DNA of 64,000 bases from Amborella trichopoda (lineage: Eukaryota; Streptophyta; Magnoliopsida; Amborellales; Amborellaceae): NCBI RefSeq assembly GCF_000471905.2, contig NW_006500337.1, positions 2,061,823 through 2,125,822 on the forward strand, read 5' to 3'. Every line of letters starts with the position of its first letter. Positions within the stretch are counted from its first letter, which is position 1. The position numbers were made by a program, and so were the translations under genes. Below are positions 12,251 to 35,418 of the stretch, in pieces. The notes under the pieces were generated by a model. That model saw only the letters and a list, made by a program, of their open reading frames with translations. It did not search any database and was not told where the DNA came from.

Positions 12251-13863
12251 TTCTTATGAGTTTATTTTAGGCACAAATATAGTTATTTTGAAGTTAGTGT
12301 CCAGGTTGAGGAGGCAACATCCCTAAAATTTGAGGTCCTAAAAATACTCAAATAAGGTTTTTGCTTGAGTGCAGTGCATCGACATATTATCTTGATTATT
12401 GATTTTATGTTTTTAACAAACAAGCAGCTAAAATGGTTCTGTCAATGTTTTCTCAAATCTCGATCATTCATTGAGCACAATTTAGAGTTGAGACTTCATT
12501 TGAGATACTATTTTATACTGAATGAAATGCTGTACAATTTGAGTTGACAATCTGAAACAATTGACAAATCCAATCCCAATGTCTTAATTTAGAGTGGCAA
12601 TACATCGCAGATCCATATATACATCGTTAGCTAATACGTGGCTAATTAATGTTTGGATAAAAAAAAATTTCCTTTGCCTCAACCTAATTTCGAGGATTCA
12701 CGGATATACCTCGTTATGTTTCGATACTATCAGTACATATACGATTAGTACATGTACAATTTAGAATTAAGACCTATACTTAAGGTACCATTTGTTTACT
12801 GCATTTCATGGTTCCCAGACCTAGCATGGTTTATCACTACTTACATGGGTTGAATAGGCTAGGACCCAAACCGGCTCAACTTGTTCTTTTGATTCACACT
12901 GTTCGGCCTCTTCGGTGGACCCAGTTGAGTCCAATTGCGACTTGTTTGAGCCGGCTGGATCTTGCTGGGTTCATTTGTTGTTTTCCCCTAAATAGAGAAA
13001 ATCACATAAACTTTATATAGAGAATCACAATATACAATGATAAGAAAACATACATGAGCTATGATGCATAACACTTCTAAGATTTCGTTTGGGAGATTGT
13101 AGATGTGATTCTACAATTGTGGTCAAAATTAAAATTAAATGTATGAAATTATCTTTCTTGTATTGAATCTTTTTTATTTTATCTTAATGGAAACATTAGT
13201 ATTTAAATATAAAAATATAGGAAGAAAAATAAGAGTCCTATATTTAAACAACCATGGTCGATGTCTTGTGACTAACCGAATCCGGTGTTCGGATCCGAGT
13301 TTGGACCTTTCATTACTTTACAAAAGACAAGGGCCCATAGACAAAGTGCTTATGATATGGTCAGGGATTTATAAAGAGGGTGGTACAGATTTTATTGTCC
13401 CTCACCTTGGACATTGAGGGGATATATTATATAATTGAATCATTTTATGATTTACAATAACATGGATTTCTCCTAAAATGAAAAGGTTTAGTAGTCCTTT
13501 AACGTTGGCAAAGTAGGAATGCTACCGAATAAGTATGATGTTTGGTTTAATCAAAACCGTTTTGAAAATCGATCGAGCTGGCTGAATAATATTTAAAATA
13601 AAAATATAAAATTATAAAATATAAAATTATAAAATATCTCAAAATTTTGACCAATTTTGTTTAGCCGGTTTCATCGCTCAAAATTGATTGGTTTGACTAA
13701 CCTAAATTGGCTAGACATTCATTTTGGCCAATTTTCGACTAAATCCATTTCTTGCTTTAAAGCACACATACCAATGTGCTAGCCGATGGCTGGACCACTA
13801 ATTCCGTTGTAGACATATGGTTTGGACATAGTCTTCTTTTTTCAATAATTATTTTCCAAACGA

Positions 13864-14157
13864 TTAGGGGTGGCAACGGTAGCGAACCTAAATTCCTCGG
13901 ACCCATATCCGAAAATATAGTATGGGGCCATTAACCAGAACTGGATTTGACCCAAAAATTAAAATATCTATATATTTAAATATGTTTTATATATTAGGAC
14001 CCGAAAAATATAACCTTAACTCGGACCCAATCTCAAATAGTATTCGGGTCCTAGATTTGGACCCAGACCCGATCTATAAGGTCCAAGTTTTTGACTCGTA
14101 CCCGGACCTGGATCGGATCTACCCTCAGGTCCCGGGTGGTCCATTGCAACCCTTGGA
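13864..14157. mobile_element. M2-family element
   Basis: It starts TTAGGGGTGGCAACGG; its inverted right end reads AAGGGTTGCAATGGACC. The body is rich in GGACCC/GGGTCC with a TATATATTTAAATAT middle. It lies about 240 bp before the GBA2-type gene's promoter. Confidence 0.6.
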
Positions 14158-14399
14158 CTGATATTAGTCAAATGAGTGCTGAAATGAACAGCATGCCCCC
14201 CGAAATCTTCTGGCATTTTAAATCCAAAATAAAATTATGTCATCTTGTTAAATGATTGGGAGTGAAAGGGTCATTTGTAAATTATGAATCCTGCTTTGCG
14301 CTCCCACTAAACAATTCTCGAACCATATAGTTACAAGTGTCATTTATGGAAGCACCAAATTCAGTAAATGAAACGGGCGTCAGCTCGTAATTCTTCCAC

Positions 14400-14801
14400 G
14401 CAATTCAAACCCTAATTTTTCCCTCACTAAACTCTCGCTCTTTGTCTTTCTTTTCAGTCACTACAGTGTTTCTCTCTCTCTAAATTCAATTCGGATCTCC
14501 ATCATATGCCCTCGACTTGAGACGGAGTGGCAAACAAAATAAAAAAGCTTTTTGCTCTTCTAAAATCTGATAAATTGAAGGTTTAAATATCGGAATTTCT
14601 CTTCTGATCGATATCATATGGTTTTGTCTGTCTCAATAGATATGAAAATTACTCGGTAACATTTATATTCACGGAGAAACCCTAGATTTTGTTCAAAAGG
14701 AGTTAAAAATTGCAGAGTTTTGATTCTGATCGAAAATTCTAGGATTGGGAGACCTGGTACTTCTCGAAAGGGATTGCAAAATTTAGAATTATCAGTAGAA
14801 A
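14400..14801 (+). promoter_or_regulatory. Probable promoter/5'-UTR of the GBA2-type gene
   Basis: Sequence directly upstream of the start codon. It has a telo-box (AAACCCTAA, 14407-14415), a pyrimidine-rich CTCTCT tract near 14470 typical of plant leaders, and no convincing TATA box. If transcription starts in the CT-rich tract, the leader contains a 13-codon upstream ORF (14618-14659) and a shorter one near 14506. The transcription start is inferred, not seen. Confidence 0.5.
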
Positions 14802-26428
<11,627 letters not shown>

Positions 26429-26745
26429 ATTGAGTAAGAAAATTTTGCACCTCTCTCTCTCTCTCATTCTCATTAGGGAGTGCATAAGAAAGCACCTTAT
26501 CCAAATGCAAGTGTTGAATCTGTTTCTGTATAATTCTTTCACAATCCTCTCCCCATGATATCTTTCACTCTCTGGCGCAACCCCCCTGCCCCCCCCCCCC
26601 GGTCCCCCCTCACCACTGCATGAATATCATGTCCATGGAGGGAATAATGCGCTCGTAATTTAGTAAGCACCCCCAGCAATGAGGATGCTTGGGTTCTGAG
26701 TAAATTTGGATGCTGAAAGGAATAAATGTTCCGGAATTGTTTAGC
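26429..26745 (+). terminator. Probable 3'-UTR and poly(A) region of the GBA2-type gene
   Basis: After the stop codon at 26426-26428 comes a CT tract (about 26452-26465), a C-rich run near 26580-26610, and an AATAAA signal at 26721-26726. Cleavage about 15-30 nt downstream is inferred. Confidence 0.55.
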
Positions 26746-28587
26746 CCATCATTTGAGTATGAGAATGTGCCTTTGTGGGATTCCCCTTCATAATGGCTTC
26801 TTAACTTTATGTGTATCTTAGTCCTTAATTCAATTTAGGTCAGCAGCTACAAGTGGCTTCTTTCTCCTGTTTTATTTGTCCTCCTCCTTTATAAGGGCTG
26901 ATACCAAATAATTTTGGGCAGAACACTTAAAACTGTCAAGGGATGTTGTAAAGATATGTTTTTGATCCTTTGGCTGAGTTAATTGTTGAAATTTGTTGTT
27001 CAGAAAATCTTATCAAGTTCGTTAAAACTCTTATCAATTGGATTATTCTGTTGAATTTTGGCTCCAAAGGTACCTTTTTCTTTTCTTTGGAGAGAGAGCT
27101 TCTGCTGTGAGATGAATGGTGCATCTCTAAAATTCATGATCACTTGAACGATTAATACATGCTGTACTCATCCTGGTTTAGAAAGATATAGTCATATGAG
27201 TGTTATCAAAATATTGAAGCAGTCGATGCACCATTACGGGTGACAAGTGTTATCAGTTAGCGTCCACTTTGGCCGAAGAGGCCAAAATCGGCTTCAACCT
27301 CCATACTGAAGGACATCCTTCTTATGCGATATTAAAAATATCTTAGATGTTTTCCAGATAATGGTGATTCTTCGAGAAAATCACATTTCTATGTTATGTT
27401 TCTAAATGTTATTCTAAGTTCTTAAAAGGAATACCAGGAGGCTTCTTTCTTTTGCAGATGCTTTTCCTTTCCTAAACCAAACGGAAGCAGGTTTTGTTGC
27501 TGATCTAATTTGCGTTGGTTTGGTTTGGATGACCACTTAGATGGTAATGCTAGCCTGTATTTTCATCTATTTTTTCTAAGCCGTAAGAATATGGTGGTTG
27601 GTTGGTTGAAGAGAGAGCCACCTTTTCCACCAACTTCAGAAGCTGCTTCCATGGAGTCGCATGGAAGCTGTGACTTCATTGTATTTGTGCTATTTTGGAA
27701 GCTGCAGTTTTCAAAATAGCCCAAGTGCGTAACACTTCTTCCAAAACAGCATAACACTAGAACCATAGTATTGGAAGCTGTGGCACCAAACATCCTGGGG
27801 TTCAAGAATGTGATTTCAGGAATCTAATCCTACTTATGGGAAGAAAGCTTCTATTGGCGGTATCGATAATGAAAAATAAAATAAAAGAGCCGCTTGCCAA
27901 AAGCTTGGATATTGTTCAGATATCCAATGTTTTGTAGTATTGTTAAGATAAATAAATGGGATTCTATATTATGATATAAGACTATTCACTTTTGGTATAA
28001 AGAGGTCATAGCTATTGCATGTGAAATCTATAGTGTTAAATATTCGAGAAATTTTATATTGGACTTTGTATTCAATCAATGATACATTCTTAATCAGCCG
28101 ATTCCAAATGTAGCAGTCAATAATAATTATGCCTTTGTTGTATGAAAAATAAATGGTCTTATTGTATATATTTTTTAAAAAAGTATTATTGTTTTGTTTC
28201 TGTTCATTAGTAGGATGGAGCAGTCCCCCATAACTCAGTACGGCTTGCGTTAGCAAACATCCCTGAATTTTATTATTTAACGAAGGTAGTCGATTTTATT
28301 ATTTTATATAAGTGGGCAAAAGCAGTATTACGATCAATATGACCGAAACCATGCAGTCATGGTTGTGCTAATCAAGATGATGTGACCTCTTAATCGTGAA
28401 TCCAACTCTCATTCGATCCCTGTTAACTTGTTGGATGGAAGTTGAAGAAATTTACTCCATTGCCGTTGCCAGATTAGGCCAACCTGAGAGAATACAGTGG
28501 TGCATGGGTCTTGTGGTTGCAGATATGCGTCCCTTCTTTATGATTTATTTTTCAAATGGATTTTGGACCTCATATTTTAAATACGGT
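26746..28587. other. Intergenic sequence downstream of the GBA2-type gene
   Basis: No gene seen. 27580-27790 repeats GGAAGCTGTG/GAAGCTGC words in both orientations and may be a worn MITE; no ends could be fixed. Confidence 0.55.
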
Positions 28588-28915
28588 TGAGCTTTCGTAT
28601 AAGGTGTCCAATTTATACCATATAAGTGAGGTGCATTTCTAAATTTTTCCTGAAGATGCAGCTCTAGTGTGATGGCTTGGAAATTTATGTTCAATTTTAA
28701 TCATAAAATTTCAAATTTCAAAATTGATGCAGATATCTATTACCAATTGAAGATTTTGAAAATAAATGGAGCAAATAATTTGTATTATTTTTAGGATTTG
28801 AAATTCTTTTTTTCTTTATATTTGTATAAGTCGTCGAGATGAAAAGCTTTTTTGACTTCTCTTTTCACCTTACTTTTATGGTATTGGGTTGCACCTTATA
28901 TAAATTTTTTCCATA
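28588..28915. mobile_element. M1-family MITE, diverged
   Basis: Ends CGTATAAGGTGTCCAATTT and GTTGCACCTTATATAAATTT are inverted. The core order matches M1 (ATTTCAAATTTCAAAATTGA, GAAGATTTTGAAAATAAATG, GTCGTCGAGATGA), but divergence is high. Confidence 0.5.
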
Positions 28916-29137
28916 TGTAATCTTTGACATGGAGATCACGTGTGTAAAAATAAAAGAATTTTAAAATCTAAAAAAATTTGAAGGAAATTTTTAAACCGTT
29001 AATTTTGCCCTTTATTGCAGCGATTATAACTCCACGACCATCTTTAAAGATTGATTTGTGATGTCTTAGGACACAAATGTGGTTATGCATCCCCTGACAC
29101 AAACTACTTTTGCATCACTAAAAAAGTAAAATCTAAA

Positions 29138-29535
29138 GGGTGTGGTTTCTATAAGGTGGCAACCTTAAACAATCCAATTAAGGCGCGCTTTCAAATTTTA
29201 TTATAATATATAAATATGATGTAAAATTTTTTTAGGATTATCTGAAAATCTATTTTCATATCTAATTATAAAATTTTAAACTTCAAAAATAGTTAAAATC
29301 AAAGAGATTATAAACATATGAAAATCTTGAAAATGGACTGTCCAAGTAATAATGTGTTGCAAAATGCACTATTTTTAAAACTTAATTTTTTTTTATTGTT
29401 TCTTTTTTCATATTCATATATCTCAATGTCGATATGATAATGAGAGGGTTTTTCAACATTAAGACAATCCTTTCCAATGGATTTTTTAGGCGCATCTGTA
29501 ATTCTACATTTGCAACCTTATATAAAATTTTTCGA
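29138..29535. mobile_element. M1-family MITE
   Basis: The left end GGTGTGGTTTCTATAAGGTG and right end CAACCTTATATAAAATTT are inverted. The core contains CTTGAAAATGGACTGTCC and CAATGTCGATATGATAATGA. Its right end has been tandemly duplicated (see 29482-29661). Confidence 0.65.
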
Positions 29536-29661
29536 AGTTTACTTTTAAGTTCAAGCTTCTCTTAATTATGCTTTTTTAGGCGCATCTGTAATTCTACATT
29601 TGCAACCTTATATAAAATTTTTCGAAGTTTACTTTTAAGTTCAAGCTTCTCTTAATTATGC
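29482..29661. repeat. Exact 90-bp tandem duplication at the end of an M1 copy
   Basis: 29482-29571 and 29572-29661 appear identical, starting TTTTTTAGGCGCATCTGTAA and ending TCTTAATTATGC. The identity implies a recent local duplication, or an assembly duplicate. Confidence 0.9.
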
Positions 29662-29837
29662 AAAAAGATTTCATGCTCCTGAGGGAGCATACTATCTATT
29701 TAACCTTTGGTAAAACCCAAATTACAAGTATTTCTAGGATCCGAAATTTTAGGGATGCAATAGTTCTATACTCAATAAACTCATGTTCTATACTAAAATA
29801 GAAATAATTTCTAACTTGCATTGTCTGTGGGCTTGGG

Positions 29838-30170
29838 AGGTTTATATAAGGCGCCCTCCTTGTAATAGTAAGGCGTACTTTTGAATTTTGTCTTGGGGAT
29901 GTAGTTTCACGTCGGAAACTTTATGATCGCTTGAAAATGTATTTTTTTCGTGGTTATGAAATTTAAAAGTTAAAAAAAGTTACATATAAAGCAGATTTGT
30001 AAACACTTAAAAATGGATAGTCCAAATAACTTGTTACAAAAATTATTATTATTTAAAATTCTTTTTTTCTTCATAACCATAGATCTCAAGATCAAGATGA
30101 ATGATCAGAGGGTTTTCTAATGTTGAAACACTCTTTTCTAGAGGATTTTTTAGATGCATCTTATTTTTAA
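29838..30170. mobile_element. M1-family MITE, diverged/partial
   Basis: Left end GGTTTATATAAGGCGCCCTC; core CACTTAAAAATGGATAGTCC and CAAGATCAAGATGAATGATC; ends near AGAGGATTTTTTAGATGCATC. The outer right repeat is not clear. Confidence 0.5.
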
Positions 30171-31255
30171 ATTTTTTTTCAAAAAAACAATGCATCAAGA
30201 TTGAATAGAAACCATCTAATTTTTGAAGGGTGAGATCTAAGAGTTAGAAAATCCAATATTCAAATTTTCTTCTTTTGAATATAATCATATTGTGAGAATA
30301 GTGTTAGGGTTGAGGTGGTTGTACCATTTGAGCCCCAGTTAAAAGTCATAACCTCTATTTTCACTAGTACTTTCAAAAACTTGACTCGTTCCAAATTGTG
30401 TAGGGGACTGCAATCTTCACTGATCTAGCCAAATAATAATAACAATAACAATAATAATAATACTACTAATAATAATAATCTTGTAATTTTTAGGTGGTTC
30501 AATATTGTAAAAAAAGAAAAATATTTTTAGGTGATTCCCAAAAAGTTCAAATAAAAAAAAAGGGATTACATACAATAAGACCATGTACCTTTGATGCAAG
30601 AAAGACACAACTACTTGTAACCATCCGATGTGAAATCTGATAGCTTAAGTATATCACAAAGTTTGAAATAATTTATTTTGATCAATAGAATAGATACAAC
30701 CACCCAAATTTACATCCAATGATCAACATCAATTGTGACCATCTTCCCTAGTTAAATAAGTGTACCATATACTTACACATGAATATAATATACATGCTCA
30801 TTTACTATGGTCGTCAGTCAGGATTAAAAAGCTTCCAGTCTTGGCCCATTTTAGGTCCAAACTTCCTGTAAAGGCTCCCATAGGAAACCACATTTGATTG
30901 TATAGATGCGTCGTTGGCTCACACCATAGTACCTTCTTCTTCTTTTCTTTTCTTTTTCTTTTTTTTTTTTTTTTTTTTTGTTATTTAGTAGAGACATACC
31001 TCTACGTTTCAAATAATTTTAAGAGTTAGGTTTTTTAAGGTGCTAGTGAAGTGGTGTCAGTGGAATGAAAACTACAACGTAGATTTTTTGCCCAGGCGAA
31101 TTGTATTTTTTATTAGATGCACCCACACCAAAATACAAAGATGCCCTGACAATTCTATACCCGACTTTTTCTTCTTTCATTTTCCTCTTTTATCTTCTCC
31201 TTCTACTTTACATATGTATTGACGGGGTCACTTCTACTTTACATATGTGTTGAAA
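30171..31255. other. Intergenic sequence, SSR-rich
   Basis: Contains an AAT/ATA trinucleotide tract (about 30435-30480) and a poly-T (30957-30980). No gene seen. Confidence 0.6.
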
Positions 31256-31645
31256 GGGTGCAGTTTGCATACGGATGCATCCGTAGATGTAGAGCTAAGG
31301 TGCACCTTCAAATTTTATTATGGTATATAATTTTGGTGTAATTTTTTTTTTTAGATTATCTCAAAATATATATCTAATTATAAAATTTTAAATTTCAAAA
31401 ATGGTTAAAATCAAGTAGATATATAAACATATGAAAATCTTGAAAATGGACGGTGTAGATAATATGTTGTAAAATGCACTATTTCTGAGACTTAAAATCT
31501 TTTTATTTTTCATAGTCATACATCTTGATGTCGATATGATCAATCAAAAGGTTTTTCAACATTAAAACTACCTTTTCCGATGGATTTTTGAGAGACATCC
31601 GTAGTTCTACATTATAAGGTAGCATCCTCATATAAACTATTTTCG
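31256..31645. mobile_element. M1-family MITE
   Basis: Left end GGGTGCAGTTTGCATACGG, core CTTGAAAATGGACGGTGTAG and GATGTCGATATGATCAATC, right end CATCCTCATATAAACTATTT. Co-linear with the 8088 and 29138 copies. Confidence 0.65.
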
Positions 31646-31684
31646 TATTGAAAATGATGTAAATGATCATTAATAAAAAAGGGT

Positions 31685-32011
31685 GGCAACCGGCAAGGCA
31701 TAGGCCCCCTAGCCTACCCCTAGTCCTCATAGGGGTAGCTTAGGCCTGCCCCGGCCCTAACAGGGCCAAAGAGGCCGGTTTGACCCTTCCCTTGCCAAGG
31801 AAGGGCCGGGCTAATGAGGGCCAAATAAAATAAAATAAAAAGGAAACATAAAGAAAAAGAGGCTCGGGCGGGATATGGCCAAGACCAAGCCCAACACTAC
31901 CTTCAAACTACATTTGCCCGGCCCTTGAGCCACATATCATGTCCCAAGCCCTAGTTTTTTAAGGTTGGGTTGACTGGGCCGGGTCAGGCCACCAGGCCCA
32001 TTGCCAACCCT
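31685..32011. mobile_element. M2-like element, GGCC-rich form
   Basis: It starts AGGGTGGCAACCGGCAAGGC; its inverted right end reads AGGGTTGGCAATGGGCCTGG. The body is dense in GGCC/GGGCC, with an AAATAAAATAAAAT middle. Confidence 0.6.
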
Positions 32012-32439
32012 ATAACTAGATTAAGCATAAATCATTTTAGCCTTAGCCAACCAGTTTTGGAAGTGTTAAAAAAAATGTAGTCAGGTCCTACTTGCTAGGA
32101 TATGATCCCAAGTATCCATATCTGACTCATGCAAGTCCAAGTTGGGCTAGTTTAATAAGAAAAATTGAGATCACATGAAAATATAGGTGTGACTCGAATG
32201 ATTCTTGGGTTTTTTTTTTACTTGATCATCTCACTTCTTACTTTCCGCGAACTCAAAATATCCCAATATGTTTTGATTCACTCTTTCGTTTTGGAGAGAC
32301 ATAATGGTGCTATAATTTGGAGCAAGGTTTGGAAAATCAGATTGGATTTAGTCCTACTTGATTCGGATCTTGTAATATATTGGGATTCGGCTGGTCCCAG
32401 AACTAAGGGTTTGGAACCGATTATGCCATAAGGAATGGG

Positions 32440-32940
32440 ACTCAACCGGTTCTTATACTTTCAATTTTAAAATTTTTATGCTTTCAATTTTTAAATTTGT
32501 AATTTCTAAATTTAACTAAGGGGTCCTGAAATATATCGGGATTTGGTTGATCCCAGAACTAGGGGGTTTGGAATCGGTTAGGGGATTTGGAACCGGTTAT
32601 GTCAGAAAGAACAGGACTCGACCGGTTCTTATGCTTTCAATTTTTAAATTTTTATGCTTTCAACCGGTTCTTATGCTTTCAATTTTTTAATTTTTATGCT
32701 TTCAATTTTTAAATGTGCAATTTCTAAATTTAACTAGGGGGTTTGAAACCAGTTATGTCACCGGTTCTTATGCTTTCAATTTTCAAATTTGCAATTTCTA
32801 ACTATAACTAGGGGGTTTGGAACGGGACTCAACCGGTTCTTATGCTTTCAATTTTTAAATTTAACTAGGGGGTTTGGAACCGGTTATGTCACTGGTTCTT
32901 ATGCTTTCAATTTTTAAATTTGCAATGTCACCGGTTCGGT
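32440..32940. repeat. Irregular minisatellite of CCGGTTCTTATGCTTTCAAT units
   Basis: Units of CCGGTTCTTATGCTTTCAAT followed by TTTTAAATTT and an AACTAGGGGGTTTGGAAC segment recur about seven times with varying spacing. No coding potential. Confidence 0.85.
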
Positions 32941-33748
32941 GATCCACCAAAAAGCAACTCTCATTGTAAATGTCAAACCTCCTATGTGGTCCTTGGCTTC
33001 ACAACGGCACACCAATTCCAAAATGGTCGATTTAGGTCCTTTTAAATGGGCATATGCTTTTACATTTTTTCGATGCGGGACAATTATCCTTTTTAGACAA
33101 GCTCAACCTTCACTACCATTTTCTTTTTTACATGTCTTCCTTTTAACATCCAAACTTTTGTATCAACATGTTCCATAGCATAGCATTTATTCCACCATCT
33201 TTATATGTCTGTACTTGCACAATTATTGAGATGTATTTACTTAACACCTTCTAAAATTTAATTATTGTTAAAGTTTTGCCTCGCTTCTACTTTTGAAGGG
33301 GAAATTTTGGGTTTGCCCCAATGACTTGTGTAACAATTCTTCGTTTGTCGAACATGTCATTGCGTTGGGGTGAATGAACTTCGTCTAATAAACAAGTGAA
33401 TAATATTAGGCTATTATCTCAGAAGGGTTAAAAGGAAAAATATAATATTAGTTCATGGGATATTAAACCAATATTAATACTAGTTTATTGAATTTTTTTA
33501 AAAAAAAATACTAGCTTATAGGACATTTTTTTTAAAAAAATAACACTAGCTCATACCACTTTAGAATCTATTTTCAAATTGTTTTATCAATTATTCTATA
33601 TTGCACGTATGAATTTATTATTTATTTTTCTAATTTTATTAAAACATGATTGCAAATTTATGTTTCTAAATTCTATATTTTTGTCTATACTAATTATTAT
33701 ACATTAGATTTATTTAGTTATGAGGGTCATACCCCTGTTATCTCTCTA
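32941..33748. other. Intergenic sequence, nothing recognised
   Basis: AT-rich, with short chance ORFs only. Confidence 0.6.
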
Positions 33749-33758
33749 TTAAATTAAA

Positions 33759-34207
33759 CGGAAAGCTTTCTATGCTTCCCCTACAACATAAAACTTATAT
33801 ACTTCCCCTTATCCATCCGTCCATTCTAAATGGANNNNNNNNNNNNNNNNNNNNTATTTTGATACCAAATTTTGGATGTTCAATCCTCTATTAAACTCGC
33901 ACTAACAAAAAATATTTTCAATAAAATAAAATGACCAAAATACCCTTGAAATTTTCAAGGGGTATTTTGGTCATTATATTTTATCAAAAAAATATTTTAA
34001 TATTTTTTATAGGTGTGCCCCATGAGAAAATGGCACGTACCAAATTTCATATTCATACAATTTGTATAAAAAAACTAAAAACAAAATACTTTGAGACGTC
34101 GGATCTAAGATCAAATGGTGAGCGGCTCTCTTGATCAAAATTTGATGGCTGGATGGTAGAGGGAGCATAAATCTTCTATGTTGTAGGGGAAGTATAGAAA
34201 CCTTTCC
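33759..34207. mobile_element. 449-bp MITE with 10-bp target-site duplication (contains 20 N)
   Basis: The left end reads CGGAAAGCTTTCTATGCTTC then CCCTACAACATA; the inverted right end reads GGAAAGGTTTCTATACTTCC then CCTACAACATA. The flanks are the same 10-mer TTAAATTAAA at 33749-33758 and 34208-34217. Inside is a second inverted repeat built on GACCAAAATACCCTTGAAA (about 33930-33985). Duplications of 9-10 bp point to the Mutator superfamily. Confidence 0.85.
33835..33854. other. Assembly gap (20 N) inside the MITE
   Basis: The short N run lies in the left half of the 449-bp MITE; its true length is unknown. Confidence 0.95.
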
Positions 34208-34217
34208 TTAAATTAAA

Positions 34218-35030
34218 AGGTCCAAAACTATTATACATTTCCTCTCTTTTTCACTATGCATTTGAGTTAGAGAGATCCATTCTTTTACGGTGATTTGCAT
34301 TTAAAATTTCATTTAACTATGAATTAAATATCTATATCTATACTACATTATTAAGCCAGAATTAAGGGGTTTGCTAAAAAAAATGTAGAAATGGGTGACA
34401 TTGAAATAGGGGTATAGAGAGAATTTATAGTATTGAGGATAAGTCTATGTAGATATATTTCTATTTTATGTATCTATGTGAGCTCCTATTTAACCTAAAA
34501 GATATGGTCAGATGGTCTATGTTACAGATCCTCAATTATCTCCACCTAATCTTCTCAAACAGTTTCCTAAAATTTCTCTTACCCTAAATTTGGAAAAATA
34601 GACATGTCCCCCATTAATTTTCATCAATTATCACCACATAACTCTCTTGATATTTGATGCCGACCCCATTTTTGGGATAGATGATCCGGGTCACCTGTCC
34701 AGTTTTTCAAACTTTGTTTGGGAGGAAAAGTGTTTTGCATGAGGGGATGCAGGTCCACATATGTGTCCTTGCTGCATCAAACATCTATCCCACAAATGGA
34801 TGAGGAAAAAGGTGGTACCAACTTAAAATGAATGCTGTACAAAATAGGTGAAAAATATATATTAATTTTTAGATTTAAAAATTATTATCTCTCCTTATAT
34901 TCATGCTCACCATGGTGGAGATTCAACCTCTAAATGTTTTTAATCCAAAATCCATCTCTATCAGCAGTTTTGAATAAATCATATAGATAGATGAATTGAG
35001 AATCACGAAAACCTCATCCCATTTTTGAAA
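34218..35030. other. Intergenic sequence with a short inverted repeat
   Basis: An inverted pair (TTTTTGGGATAGATG near 34670 and CATCTATCCCACAAA near 34785) brackets about 100 bp. No gene seen. Confidence 0.5.
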
Positions 35031-35418
35031 GAAGAAAGCTTATATAGAACTGAGGCTATAAACAATCAAATTAGAACCTACCTTAAAAATTGACTAGAAG
35101 AGGTTGTTTTGATGCCGAAATATCCTCAAATTGATCATTTCGACATTAAGATGCATGGACATGAGAAAATATGGATTTCAAGTTTTAGAAATAATACATC
35201 TTATAACGTATTTTTGTACCGTCAGTTTTTAAGATTTTCAATTTTTTATAGATCTGCTTGATCTATTCTATTATTTAAGCTTTAAATTTTACAATTTAAA
35301 AAAAATATTTTAAGGCTATTGCAAAGATTTTCGGTATTGAAACAACACTACTCAACACTTGAAAGAGCGCTTTACTTTGATTGTTTAGAGCCTTGGCTCT
35401 ACGCAAACCACACCCTTT
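35031..35418. mobile_element. M1-family MITE, inverted orientation, near full length
   Basis: It starts AGCTTATATAGAACTGAGGC and ends GAGCCTTGGCTCTACGCAAA, CCACACCC. The core is the reverse of the 8088 copy (TTGATCATTTCGACATTAAG). 388 bp, the same length as that copy. No convincing target-site duplication. Confidence 0.7.

Larger units (their letters stand above)
9346..13863. other. Intergenic sequence with small repeats
   Basis: Apart from the 100-bp and 38-bp repeats and the unrecognised ORF at 11329, I see only AT-rich DNA. Two worn stretches rich in GGTTTGAC/CCGGTT words (about 12810-12990 and 13550-13750) resemble transposon remnants without clear ends. Confidence 0.6.

Noticed and set aside
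34340-34375. Possible Helitron 5' end (TCTATACTACATTATTAAG)
   Set aside because: I found no matching CTRR end with a 3' hairpin downstream, so only one weak terminus exists.
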